DNA from: Leucaena leucocephala
Lineage: Eukaryota; Streptophyta; Magnoliopsida; Fabales; Fabaceae
DNA: 64,000 nucleotides
NCBI GenBank assembly: GCA_037074615.1
Contig: CM073560.1
Location: 6,083,501 to 6,147,500, forward strand
Direction: 5' to 3'
Positions 48,418 through 61,649 of this stretch are shown one piece after another. The notes beneath the pieces were generated by a model. The model worked only from the letters and a program-made list of their open reading frames with translations, searched no databases and had not been told where the DNA came from. The first letter of the stretch is position 1, and every line of letters begins with the position of its first letter. A program made the position numbers and the translations under genes.

Positions 48418-49684
48418 TTAAGTCCGTCCAAATAATAGCCTCTTCACGCGGTCCTCATGTCTCGTACGACAGCTTGTGGGAGCATGAACCTCCAATAAAT
48501 AGGCCGACCATTTGTTCCGAATGAAGTTGATGTCTTCTTGTGAATAGCATTGTGGATTATTGAAGTGCTACAAGTTTGATCAACACACATCATGAATATT
48601 AATTAATAGCTCATAAACATCAATTACCATGAGAAGACCGATTGGGGAATATATAATTACCATGCCTAATGAGTCAACTTCGTTAAGATCAATGATGTCA
48701 TACATATATCGCACCATATAATATCCACATTCATTATCTCCACCTTGATGACGACACTACAGATCATGAACTATGAGTAACTAGAATTTAAAAAAGCAAA
48801 AATGAGATCTAATAAAATTTAAACTAGCAACTTACATTTGGTCGTAGCCATTTGATGTTCCTTCCTCTAATAATCTGGTACGTCTCAAGGGCTCTATTAT
48901 TAAATACATTTAAGAAATTAGATATTATTGACTAATAAAGTCGCTAAACAAAGTTTTACAAAAATATACTTACTCAGTGAATACTTTCTTAATATCTTCG
49001 CTTTGCTCCCCTCCTAGTGAATCAAACCAATAAATGATATTCGACTCTGGGCAAATAACACATAAAGTCCAGTGGTTCCTACAATATTATCAATTAATGA
49101 TTATAATATCGAAATGATTATTTACATACTAATAATAAACTTATTACCCTTCGTGAATTGGTGCAAGCCAACATTGCTTATTGCCTTCTTTGATAGTGCT
49201 TCCAATGTAAGATATTCTATCTTCTCCTTTACGCCCTACACCTTGAACCGCATTCGGACACAAGAATCCAAACCTATCATCAATTCCTCTAAAGAAGCAA
49301 AGGTCGTAGCAAAACCTATCAAATTTCATGCCAATATGTGAGTGGCGTGAGAGAGCTAAATGCATGGATAATATGTTAGGACGACCAGAAATGAAAATAA
49401 AGTTACGTACATAACAAAGAGTTGGATAATGGTTATGCACAACTCTTGCATGCTTAGGAATTCAATGACATCTTGCTCGGTAATATAGAAATCATATTCC
49501 AATTGAGAACCCACAATCCCACTATTCATATGAATTGAGATAGGAAAAGCAAGTCTTCGACACGCAGCAGATAGTCGTTTTAATGAGTCAAAGTCTAGGA
49601 CAGCATGTGAGTGTGTATGTTGCTTCTCGCTTTGGAATGGGAAGAAAGGCTTTTTTGTAGCAGTGTCACCTTCTGTAGCGCACC
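48418..49684 (-). other. C48 peptidase (Ulp1/SENP-like) module of TNL-3, exons 8-13
   Basis: Exon 9 reads DDRFGFLCPNAVQG; exon 10 GNHWTLCVICPESN and IIYWFDSLGG; exon 12 CRHQGGDNECGYYMVRYM; exon 13 starts HFNNPQCYSQEDINFIRN and ends RVKRLLFGRT then TAA. Family knowledge: Ulp1/SENP cysteine proteases use His-Asp-Cys with an oxyanion Gln placed six residues before the Cys; Q-x5-C is exact here. The ECGYYMVRYM form is that of plant transposon-associated Ulp1 proteins more than of canonical ESD4/OTS SUMO proteases. Substrate (SUMO or other) cannot be told from sequence. Confidence 0.82.
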
Positions 49685-52600
49685 CTAAGAAAACTTCAAT
49701 ATATCAAACTTGCCATTAATTAAAGCAAAGCACCTTATATGTTACCTTGGTAACTAGTAGAGCCACTTGCAAACATTATCTTGTTAATTTATTTGAAAAC
49801 CTCGTACCTAAGTTATAATCATCCCTAAAATCTTATACCCTATTGTTGCTACTCCCGCGTACCTTGGTTGTTGATGGAGTCATGATGATTAGCATTGGGA
49901 GAATTTGCATTGTTTTCATGCTGCTTCATCAAGCAGTTTCTATTCCTTTTTTTATGGCATCTCGATGGTATATCTAACGAATTCTGAACATAAGAAAACA
50001 CAACAAACGCAACAACAACAATAAATAAATTGAAGAGTGCGTAGTTAAACGCAACAACAAATTGCTATATGGCTCAATGTTAAGCAAATCCTCAAATCAT
50101 GAACTTACTATGTTATGGGGTTCATCTTCTTCTGTGGAAGCATCCATATTTGTTTCATTCAACTTGCCATCTATAAGTGAAACGAAAAAGAATTCTTTAT
50201 CATTATTATTGTTGTCATTATTATGAAAGAGAAACCTTCAATATTCATTCATTCATCTAATTAAATTAGATTATAAAAGAATAGCGACAAAACCATACCT
50301 TGGTCACCCCTCAAGACATCCGAACTTTGTAAAGGATCAGTGAATCGGATATTTTCCATATTAGTCCATTCATCTCTGATAACATAGATTCCACTCTCTT
50401 TTGTATCATTTTCGAAATCAAAATTCTGACAAATCTTTGCATGAGTCCATTGATCTTCTTTAAATGATTTGTTTATATTGCAATCCCATATATAATGCAC
50501 AAATATCTTATCCTCATAATATCCTAACCGCACTTCCCGCCTGGACTCTTCTTTATGTGCCATTTTATCATTTATGAACACTTTTATTTTGACCCAAGAC
50601 TCATAATCTTGACACGCAAGTTCACTTTGTTCAAGAGTAGCACAAACACAAAGAGATGGGAAAAAGTAGCCACGAAACCAAAAAGAAATGGAAGGTCCTT
50701 TGCTATAGTGATCGAACCATTCTGGGATGCTTCCTCCCGGCACATAAAAATATGCGTTGTGGGGCTCATACCAAGGACCACGATGAACACAAGGTTGATT
50801 GTTGATCGCTACTGTAGATGCAAGTAAGTCCTGTGAATCAAAAGAAAAATGTCGAGAAACATAAAACAAATAAAGTCATATATACTCAATGGACGTCAAT
50901 ATCAGAAAACAAAGAGATAGAAATTAACCTTACTCAGCAATAACTTTCTGGACTCTGAACTCAACGATTTGCAATCTACTGCCGTCAATCGTTCTATGCT
51001 AGGTGGGATCTTTTCCACTTGTACTAGATTGTGGCACTCATCTAGCACAAGTTCAACCAATTTTTGGCAATCTTCTATGCATGCGGGCAAAATTGTGAAT
51101 CGACTGTACGTCAAGTCCAAAGAAACAACATTGGAGAATGATGTAAGATAAATTCGAAGGTTCTCATCAGATATATTACAACCCATGAGATTAAGACGCC
51201 TTAGGTATGGACATATTGTTGACCCAACATCCATAAGCAACTCCTTATAATTTTCAATATGTATACGATCAAGTTTGGCCAACGACGAAATGCTACTTGG
51301 TAGCTTCATTGACCTTCCATTGTTCCTTTCCATGCAAATCTCTTCAAGTCTAGTAAGATTTTCAATTGATCGTGGCAAATGATTTATACCAGTTCCACTC
51401 AAATACAAATCTGATATTTTCATGTCCCTGGCTACTATTTCTGGAAAGTACTTCAGATTCCGGCAATTGTGAATAACCAAAACACAAAGAGAGGGAGTAT
51501 TCATTTCGCTTGGAAAAGTCTTAAGCTGGGCACAGTCATGTACCTCCAAGGTTTCAAGTTTTGGTAATTGTCCCACCGAATTATCAATTTCAATCAAATT
51601 TTTGCAATAGGGAAGCCATAACTCCTTTAAACTTGAGAGGCCAGATACATTAGGTATCTGCCTAATATACTCGCAGAATCCAAAATTCAAAACACTCACA
51701 TTCGGCATTATCTACAAAAGCCAAAACATATAAAAAGGTCTAATCAAACAAATGATCAAATACAAACCAGCAAACCAAAAAAATACACGTAAGATTGGGG
51801 GTGCTTAGCTTGCCTTGCTAATTGTTTGGATTGAACTGAAATTACTATCTCCTACATCGAATTCAACAAGATCCTTTGGACGAAAACCACATGGCAGACT
51901 TGGTGAAGGATATCCTCTCCATCTCAATACTGCTAAACTACCAGGGAGATATTTGGGACCTTGTGAAAATTTTGTATTCTCAAGAATAAGAATTTTGAGA
52001 CTCTTCATCTTCTTGAAGGCTTCTCCATTCCAATCTACTTCTATGCTTTTGGACCATTTATCTTGAATTATGATTATAATTTCATTTGTGCCCTTTCAAA
52101 CCAAAAATAAAAGAAAATAACTAAACATTAGAAGTTTGATATATGTATAATAGTAAATAGAAAAAGATTACATATTCGAAGCTACTGAAATAATGTTAAA
52201 GGTTTCCATGCTATAGTTAGTTATATGAATAATAAACGCTGGCAAATATATCATAAAACAAAATGATGAAAAAAAAATCCTTATCAAAATCAAAACCGCA
52301 CAACTAAAAGCAGATAGCAAATAGTTCAGAACTTTAATATCGATGTAAGGGGGCAACGATCCTATTGCTCCTACAAGTTTCCAAGAACAAATACCAAAAG
52401 ACAGATAAGATAAATGATATCCTGATCATGTCAAAATTTTAAAATTGTTAAAAGATATTTGGGGGCTTTCTCAATTTAAATTCTCAAAATTGAGCAAGTT
52501 GAGTCTGGCCCAAAAAAAAAACAATTTTCTTAATCTTGGCTTGTCCGTCACAATTTATTTCAGAAAAAAAAGTTTGGTATTTAAACTTATTTAATTTATC

Positions 52601-55095
52601 TAATTAAAAGAAAACTAGTTTTTAAAATTTTAAACACATTGATAGTTTTGATTACAAAATAAAAATATCATAAACATATAAGTTTTACTTTATACAGTCT
52701 GACAAATTGTCTCATAAGATGATGCTAACTCCAATTCATTTACGCCCTTATAAGCTATAACCATAAACAAAATTATACAATCATTATAAAATAGTCATAA
52801 TGAAAAATGATGCAATAATACAAAACCAGCAAACAAATTCCATAACAAAAAATCGTGCATAATTATTAACTACATGTCATTTCAATTATTTATTTATTTT
52901 TGGTTTCTCTGATTTAGACCAATTGTCATATTTTGAATCAATAGTTTAGGAATAATTTTTCATTATAATTTCCATACGTAGGTTTCTTCGCATGGTTGAT
53001 GGCATGTAAGTATACAACACAACTCCCTATGATTTCTTATCATTTAGACTGATATTTTGCGTCGTTTATGTTTTAGCCAATAAATATTAAATCATAACGT
53101 AAATACTCACAAAATTAAATACTATCAAAATAGAAAAAAAATCCTTATTCAAAATTAAAACCACGCAAAAATAAACAAAACAAATTCAACTTAAGAAACC
53201 AATCAAGTCAAGCTTTGGGTATCATGTTTTTAATTCTAAGCATTATCTTTCTAAAACAAAGTCAAATAAATATAAATCTCATCAATTGTAATACCAGTAA
53301 GAAATTACGGGCCAAAAAGGTGAAATTAATAGGAAAGCAAGAAAAAGTGAATAATTCTAATTAGTGTGAGACTTACTTCATCTCTCTCCAAAACACGCCT
53401 AATATCTTCATTTGACCACAGCCTACTGCGTTTTCCTGGATTTTTTGGTGATTGTTGACGAACGATCTCTCTTCCCATATCTTGAATGAGATCATGCATT
53501 TCAATACGATTACAAATTCCAATCTTTATGAGGCATTTGTCTCTCAACACTCCAATATGATAGTCTGGATCAAAATCATGAGCCCTTGCCACCATCTTTT
53601 GGACATAGTTCAATCCACCTCCTTTGTAGAAGCAAGCAATATCAAGGAAGACTTCCCTTTCAAGAGTTTCTAAGCCATCATAGCTTTCTCTTAATATTTG
53701 TTGAATCATATCATGAGGGAGTTTTTTACATCCATCTAACTTTGATTCCCACTCATTCACATCCTTACGATACAAGTCAGAGCCTATTAATTCAATGGCT
53801 AAGGGAAGACCTGCGGCATAACTTATCGCACGCTGCACAACGTCCTTGTATGTTGGATCATCAACTTGCGTCTTTTCAAAGGCCTTCCAACTTAACAATT
53901 CAAGAGATTCTTCAGCATTTAATCCCTCCATCTCGTATATTCTTTTAACCTTATGCCTCTTAATTAATTGTATATCCCTTGTTGTTATAATGATCCTGCT
54001 CCCCAAACCAAACCAGTCACATGCCCCAGCTAACATTTCCAATTGTTGTCTTTCATCTACATTATCAAGAATCAAAAGAATTTTTTTATCTCTGAGTACC
54101 CTTTTTATGGGCTCAACTCCTCGATAAATGTCTTCAATTTCCATCTTTTGCTCTAAAATGCTTGAAAGCATGCTGGCTTGCACTTGTTTTAGGCCATGCT
54201 TTCCAGATTCTCCTTTGATATCATTGAGAAAGCACAAATAATCAAAATGATCTGCAATTGCATTATACACAGCACGTGCTATCGTTGTTTTACCCATTCC
54301 TCCAGTTCCACAAATTCCAAACATGATGACCTCATTATTTGACCCAAGTTGTAGTAGAGAATTTATTTTCTCCACGCGAGAATTTAAACCAACTGGATAT
54401 TCGGCAACATGGAGAGGGACCCTTTTCATTATTCTAAGGATGCCGTTCACAATCTCATCAATCAGTTTATATTCATAATTTTTCCTGGAAAAGTATACAT
54501 AAATCTTACTCAATTCCGTGCATGCATAATAATTGTAATAATTTTCTTCTAATCTAACCATAGAAACTAGCTAAGTAAAAAAACAGAAAATAAAAGTTGT
54601 AAAAAACCTTGGATCATGTGACGAGCCTTTAAGATTAGCTACTTCACATAGGGCGTGCTTCCAACTGTTTATCTTGTCTTCATCAGCCCTTGAGTTTTGT
54701 TCAAGTTTAACTAGTTCTTCTCCGTATTTCCCTGTTTGATGTCGTACTTCAGAAGGCTCCACATCATAAAAAATTGGCCAAACTAGTCGACCATTTCCCA
54801 TAATACATTGATGGATTTGGACAAGTTCGTTGAGGCAAAATGTCGAGGAAGCATATTTCTCAGAAAATACGGTAATGGCCATCCTAGATTCCTTGATTGC
54901 TTCGAGAAGTGTTGGTTTAATTTTATCCCCTATTCCTATTTCATTGTCATCAAAGAAAGTGCGAACCCCCCTTTTATGAAGAGCCTCATACAGATTTCCT
55001 GTGAAACCATAACGAGTATCTTCACCTCTAAAATTGAGGAAGACATCGTACCTCCATTGATAGTGTATTGAAGATGCTTTCGCTCTCCCTGTCAT
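48418..55095 (-). CDS. TNL-3: TIR-NB-ARC-LRR-C-JID receptor fused in frame to a C48 (Ulp1-like) protease
   Basis: Predicted 13-exon gene, 4,224 nt, 1,407 codons plus stop. Exons: 55095-54608 (TIR), 54484-53377 (NB-ARC), 52092-51814 and 51711-50929 (LRR), 50830-50299 (C-JID), 50170-50109 and 49983-49863 (linker), 49684-49411, 49315-49148, 49078-48974, 48893-48836, 48756-48661, 48567-48418 (protease). TIR residues 1-162, NADase Glu near 90. NB-ARC 163-532: P-loop GTGGMGKTT about 222-230, DNVDE, SRIIITTRD, GLPLA, MHDL all intact. LRR 533-886. C-JID 887-1064 with PEWFDHYSKG. The linker has a basic RCHKKRNR stretch that could be a nuclear signal. Protease triad: His1274, Asp1291, Cys1336, with Gln1330. 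Start chosen at MTGRAKASS before the TIR. Alternative: transcription ends after C-JID and the protease is a separate unit, but phase continuity through all 13 exons argues against this. Confidence 0.85.
52093..53376 (-). other. Large intron of TNL-3 between NB-ARC and LRR exons
   Basis: GAA|GTAAGT donor, ttgaaag| acceptor. AT-rich, no embedded gene; collinear with the TNL-2 intron. Confidence 0.75.
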
Positions 55096-55731
55096 AATTG
55101 CTTGTACTAGAAGATAGAAATGATGATATCAGAGTAAATTTAGAATAAAAAACTATGAAGGATGATAATAATATAAGCACGCCGTCTAAAAGAGGAAAAT
55201 TACGATTCCACAAGTAAATTTGAAAAATAGCACACAGTCCCCAAGGAAATTTGAAAAATAATTTTCAACATAAAACCAAGAAAAAAAATTTAAATGAATA
55301 GAATCTTTAATTTTTCAAATGGACAACCGCTAATGATATCCACAACCATCGACAACCGCCGTCACCAACGGTCACCACCATCGTCCACCACCACCGACGA
55401 CTGTGTGCTATTATTTAAGTTGATGGTAAAAACAACTTTCTACTCATCTACTTGTTTTTAAAAACGGTTTTATAAAACGGTTTTTAAAACAAAAAACAGA
55501 ATAGATAAACGAACAGCCCTTCAATTGCTCAATTCCCAAAACAGCTGGGAAAAGAAAGGACCAAAGGAGAAAGTTTTAATCCCAATTACACGCAATGTAG
55601 TAGAAAGGGGAAGTTTTAAGCTTACTCACTATGCACCAAGGGAGAAAGGAAGGAAGGAAGAGATAAGCTGTGCCCACACGCGCTCAAGGTTACATCACGG
55701 CGCAAATGAGGAAGAAGAGATTGACTGACGG

Positions 55732-57881
55732 TGTCACATCCCAAAATTTGAACCGTGACCGGCACAGAATATGAATAAATTCACATTCCTTAAGCATATG
55801 AAACGTTTAACCATTAAAAAAATGATACAAATCTAGAACTTTATCGATAAGTTAGGTAGAGCATCTAACCCTTTAGCAAAATAATACATGTATTTCAAAC
55901 AATATAATTACTTCAAAAGTTGACGTGCCAAAACAATTGCTTCGGATCATACGTGAGGCTCTTCACTGCTCAACTGGAGGGATAGGGTCAACTGCACTAA
56001 CTGAAGCCAAATAATTTACTCGTGAATAACGTCCCAAAAATATAATTTAAAATGTGAAAATAAATAATTTCAGCATGTTTAAGAATAAATCATAATATTT
56101 CGTAATTTAATGTAATTGTTTCAATAAACTTCATTTCATGAAAGTAAACACTTTACTTCATGAAAACATTTCTAAAACAATCATTTTAAATCAATCACTT
56201 CTCGTAGGATTTCAACAATAATTTATTTTCAGTACCTTTAAATATAAATTGTATAGTTTCATAATTTAAAATGAATAACTCGGTAAATGTTTTCTTTTCA
56301 GAAAACTGTTTAAAACAATAGTTTCAAAATAGCTCTTTTTCCGTAGGACTTCAACAGAACGAAACAGGCGTGGACAAACAGTCTACGAGGGTAACTAACC
56401 AATCCGACGCGGCTCGAGGCCACAAAACAGGCGCAGGTATGAAACTCACGAATAACAGGCGCAGGTACAAGACCCACGAATAACAGGCGCGAGAATAAAT
56501 CCCACGAATAACAGGCGCGAGTCCAAGACCCACGAAATATCCGTCGAACTCGGGTTTAACCACGGTGCACTAAGGACTAACAGTACTACTGTTAATAACC
56601 AGTGTTCTGTATTCCGTCCTTTAAAAACCTTTCAAACATGCATGGGGGCCATTAACATTCAATAATAACATTTTTCAATGCAACACTTTCTGTTAAAACC
56701 ATTCATACTCATGAAACTTTCCCCCATTATGAATATTTTCGATAAATCATCAAAACATGTTTGTCAATCCATATGAACGAGTATGCAATGATGAAATATC
56801 TATTTTCAACTTTTAAAATTATGAATTCATATGCTTGCTTTTTCATAAATCATGCTGAAATTAACGTTTAATTGAAATGTCAAATAAACATGTAAAATAT
56901 GAGTTCGAAATTCTTTTCTCGTACTTCGTGCTAAAATTCACATTTAATAAATATGTAAAAAAATTATATTTTAAAATCTCAAAGTTAGGAACGTTATTCA
57001 CTCACCTGGAACGCTCTCATATAACTTACTCTTGCTCTAAGTTTCAGAATATCATTCTCCCTTCATTTCCCACACACTCACACTTCACGGTGAAAATTTT
57101 CAACCAGAAAAGGAAAGACGGAGGCGTGCCGCAACAGCAAGGGTAGAGCTCTAGTGGCAGCGTGGATGACCATCTTAACAGAAGAAAGCAACGCAATATT
57201 CCCACAGCAACTACCACCAAACTCACTCTCCTCTCAGCTGAAGTTCACGGTGACAAAAAGGAAGGAAGTCGGAGATCAAGGACTGCTACAGTAGAAATGG
57301 CAAGGCTCCTACAGAGGTAGAGCAACCGAACTGAACAGAGGAAAGCAACACAAGGATTATAACAGCAACCACCGTCGAGCTCTATGACGGCAACGCTGGT
57401 GTGATCTTCAGAACCAGGCGAGCTTCTCCTGAAATTCCTTCTGCTATCCTACACACATGCTTCAGCCACCGAGATTGAAATGGAGAAGGAGGGCCTTGGA
57501 CTTAAAGGAGACGGTAGTAGACTTTCCGTGTCGTGCACCCCTTCACCGCACCGCTCGCTGACCCATCACTTTCCCCATTCACCGACTGCATCGCCTGCAA
57601 AGCTGCTCTGCCCTAACTTGCAGTGACACGAGAAAAATGGAGAAAGGGTGTCGGGAGCAGGTGATATAGGCAGAGGGGCACAAATGAAATTTCACGCTGG
57701 AAAAATAAAGTAAAAAAGACTTCACACTTCTGCAGCTTCCAGGAATCGAACACTAGACTTCAGGTTTAATTCCTCGTCTAACCACTCAGCTACTCAACCC
57801 TTTGAGATTTTTTCTGCCATAATTAATATATAAACTTAACTAAAATGACTCAATAACTTTGAAATTTCTAGGGTTATTACA
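55732..57881. mobile_element. Solo LTR (Gypsy-type), second copy
   Basis: 2,150 bp with TGTCACATCC...GGTTATTACA ends and the perfect 5-bp duplication gacgg (55727-55731, 57882-57886). The paralogous flank of TNL-2 at about 19285 is uninterrupted, so insertion followed the segmental duplication. It shares most of its length with 2771-4746 but has a different set of short tandem units around 56410-56540 (variants of aacaggcgcgagtccaagac). tRNA-like A/B-box sequence lies at about 57725-57800 (minus). Confidence 0.8.
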
Positions 57882-58654
57882 GACGGAGATGACAGGAGAA
57901 CGAGGAAGACGCCCACAGGTGACAGCGGATGGATGCAGGGACACCCACCGATAGAAGACCGAAGAATGGCACTGGGCTCTCACTTCAGAGGCTTCTGAGA
58001 CTTCTTCCCCTTTGGTTTCGTTTTATTTTTTCCTTACCTTGACCCCTTCTGTTACTATTAATGAGGCAAGACGTCAACAGATTAAAGTGGTCTGGGAAAA
58101 AGACTTGACTACCCCTATTTAAGCTAGAAAACAAATGGGAAAAGAAAAATGCGATGAAAAATACTTTATAGTTTATCCTTTCTTTTTCTGTTCATCCACA
58201 TGTAAAAGATAAATTTTAATCTCACGTTAACTCAATAATAACACTAATATTTTAAAATATTTTTTTGTGCAATTATCTTTAAAGAATTTTTGGAGTTAAA
58301 TTTTTTATCACTCATCTCCCATATTTTCAGTACTTATATTACATATGTTTAATACTTATCTTTAATATTTTTAATAATTAGTTTTCCTATTATTCCAATA
58401 GCCATCTTAGATATTTTTTAGACTTATTTTGCATATTTTCAACTCTAATATTTAATTATTTTTTGTATTGAAAATATGGAAGATAAGTATTGAAATGATT
58501 ACCGGAAAATTGGAAATAATTAAAGATTAAGATTGAAAATATGTAAGATAAGTTTAGAAAATATCTAAAATGAATGAACGCTAGAAAGAAAGATGAGGAT
58601 TGCTTGCTTTTTATATTTTCAATACCAATGTTACGCTAAACTAGAAACAACTTA

Positions 58655-59102
58655 GGTCTTATTTATGTAAGAGTTTAAAAACAATTATGAAAAAAAAATT
58701 AGATAATTTTTAGAAAAAAAATTTATAAAAAAAAATAGTTTTAAATAATTGAGTGTTTAGATAGTTATTATTAGAATAATTTCTATAATTGAAAAATTAA
58801 TAAAATTAATATAATTTTATTAAAAATAAGAGAAGAGAGAGAAGATGGAGAAAAGAAAATAGAGAGGAGAGTGGAGAAAAGGTGTAAGAAAAATAATAGA
58901 AAAATAGTAATTGAGTAATCTATAAGCTCTTTTACTATTCTATAAGCTAATCTCAATAACTTATCTAAAATCTTAATTTTAAACTATAATTTGATCTAAA
59001 AACTCTTTTAAATAAATATGATTATTTATTTTAAAATTTTTCTATACTAATATTTAGATTAAATATTATTTTAAAATTTTAATTTGAGAATTTCTCAAAC
59101 AC
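58655..59102. mobile_element. Tourist-like MITE in the TNL-3 flank
   Basis: An insertion starting ggtcttatttatgtaag and ending tctcaaacac, bordered by tta and taa. The TNL-2 flank reads caacttacagtgag at the same point (about 20180), an empty site. The interior has the same GA-rich block and gagcttat motif as the MITE at 47235-47688. Confidence 0.7.
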
Positions 59103-60160
59103 TAATAGTGAGAAAAGCTTTGCTTGTTTAGGGAAGGGAGCAAATATGTGTTGTAAAAGACTTCTAGTTTTACGAAACGCGTCCAACAAAATCTCTTTTT
59201 CCACACGCAAACAAAAATATTTATGGAAATGTTTTTTAAAAAAAAAAAAAAATCTTTTTTAAACCCTGCGTTGCGGTGTAGATGTTGCATAATGCAATTT
59301 TATTATTATGGGTTGTCTGACCTTTTACACTTTCACATTCTGTACTATATCACAAATTTTATGATATTATAAAAATAAATTAAATTATTTATTTAGAATA
59401 AATGTGTTAATTTTTTAAAAATATCATATTTTAATCAATAAAAATTTCTTTTAATATATCATCAATAAGGACCTTTTGGTTGTAAGATTTGATTGTCATG
59501 AAAAGGAAGGGAAGGGAATAATTTTCTTTTGCTAATTAACTTGCAATGTAGATTTCGCTAATTTAATATTATTCGCTGGTATAATATTGCATGTAATATT
59601 TAAATATAAAAAAGTCTGTCTAATTGAAAATAAAAAGCTATATTGTTTCATCAGCTTTTGAATTCCCCAGAAAAGTTTTATAAAAATATCAACATACAGC
59701 AAAAAAAAAAAAAAAAGAGGATAATTAAGGGCTAGTTTGTTTTTTGTATTCTATATTTTTACAATAATTTTATAAAATTATTTTGAAAAACAAATTTAAA
59801 CATAAAAAATATTGTTTGGATAATTGTTCTGAAAAAATAAAAATAAAACATAAAATCTTGTTTAAGGTATTTGTTCTTGAAATCAACTAACAGAAATAAA
59901 ATAGGGAGTAAATGAGGAATGGCAGAGATCAAAGGTTCAAACTGTCCAAATGAATAGAAAAAAAAAAACAATTGTTCTACCAAACACCAAATACTAGTTT
60001 TAAATATATCAACTAGTTAGAGAATTATATTGCTCTTAAAATATAAAATATTAATTTATTTTATTTTATTAATTTATAAATTTTGCAACAAGTTATTCGT
60101 ACTATTCGAATTGATAGAGATTTTTCTTTTATACCAATAAAAATTATTTAAAAAATATTT
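59103..60160. other. Duplicated AT-rich spacer
   Basis: Paralogous to about 20180-20830 with an extra AT-rich stretch (about 59590-60150). No gene seen. Confidence 0.5.
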
Positions 60161-60164
60161 TAGA

Positions 60165-60652
60165 AGCAGGTGGAATACTTATTAATATTATTATTATTTT
60201 AAAAAGGCTCAACCCGTCAAATGAAATCGCCAACAGTTTTGGGGGTGCGCTGTAATAGAATTGATCCAAAAGTAGCACAAGATATGGATCAAGATCTGGG
60301 TTTATACTACGCTAAACTTGCGGATCTTTATGAAATACATGAGCATTTGAACCCAATTCATGTGGCTGAAAGATGGAAACAAACGCCAATAAAACCCACA
60401 TCTATCAGATTGAAAATGAAACAGAGAGAGATTACCAGAGATAGAAGGCAAAGAGTGATGGACTAGGAAATTTGCTTGAGAAGCTCTACATCCTCTGCGA
60501 CTTCACCTTGGATGAGAGTTGTAGTTGGAAGGGGAGAGTTGTAGAGATAAATATTTATACATGAAAGAAAACAAGAGACAAAGACTGACTCATTCCTCAC
60601 AGTAGCTCCTTTTGTACGTTGGACACAAAAATTAAAAAAAATAATCTGTCAT
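60165..60652. repeat. Third copy of the repeated module
   Basis: Matches 20826-21335: the (ATT)n run, the ggatcaagatctgggttta block and the flank that precedes the foldback arm. Confidence 0.55.
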
Positions 60653-60840
60653 GGGGAAGTTTACACTAGGATCCCAGCTTAAAAACATCATAATTAAAAG
60701 TCCCAAGAGATTTTTAAATAATTATAAAACCCATATGATAATTGACGATGGTGAGAGATGGTAACTATGCAATTACCATTTTCAAACTCATCACTTGTTT
60801 CATACTCCCTTGTTATTTGTTTCACTCTCACGATTAAACG
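60653..60840. repeat. Foldback element, left arm only
   Basis: Starts ggggaagtttacactaggat; the right arm is absent, exactly as in the copy at 21336. Confidence 0.6.
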
Positions 60841-61110
60841 GGCAACTTACATTTGGTCCTTACCATCTGATGTCCCTTCAGTCAATAATCTCTAACGTCT
60901 CAAGGGCCCTATTATTAAATAGAGGTAAGAAATTAGATTATTAACTAATAATGTTACTAACTAAATTTTACAAAAAATATACTTATTTCAGTGAATACTT
61001 TCTCAGATCATGTCTTTTGTTCTCTTGCCATTGAATCAAGCCAACAGATGATATTCAATTATGGGCAAATAGCACATAATGTCCAATGGTTGCTGCATGC
61101 GTATATCAAT
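60841..61110 (-). pseudogene. C48 protease exon debris
   Basis: Paralogue of 21541-21780. Degenerate exon 10-like sequence containing NHWTLCAICP followed by a stop, and exon 11-like sequence with its splice flanks. Confidence 0.6.
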
Positions 61111-61649
61111 TAATGATTATGATGTCATGTTGTTTACATGAAAGTTTGTCATAATCGATGTAAGTGGATTTTGTATTTGCAATTAATAATTAGTTTTGAT
61201 AAAATGTGTAATTAATAATTCCCAATTCAACTAACGACAAGTATGATTTTCCAACCGTGAGAGATGGAGTGGACTGGAAATATGATATTTTACAAAACCT
61301 AAGGAGCTGAATGGTACACAATGAATGAAGACTTGCTGCTTGATTCTTCACGTCACATTTTTAAATGACACTTTCTTCATCAACAGACTTTCACACCCCA
61401 ATCCTGACGTTCACATGTAGTTGGGACCCTTTAGAAAACGCGTCTTACAGATTAGATATTCCACTGGTGACAAATCATTTTGAACCATATGTGTAAAATG
61501 TACTAAAGCTTATGGTATTTTGCAATGTGAAAGCTTTGACTAGTTAGAATTGTCAAAATCAGATTCCCTATCACCGGAAGTTTCCCAGAGCTGAGAAGCA
61601 TTCCCCTTCGAAAAGAAAAGAGCTTTAAGCTAGGTGGAGCCATTTGACA

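Noticed and set aside
48418..49684. Protease exons as a separate intact transposon gene
   Set aside because: No transposase part, no CACTA termini and no independent start were found near them, and exon phases run continuously from the TNL. Still to be tested by transcripts.
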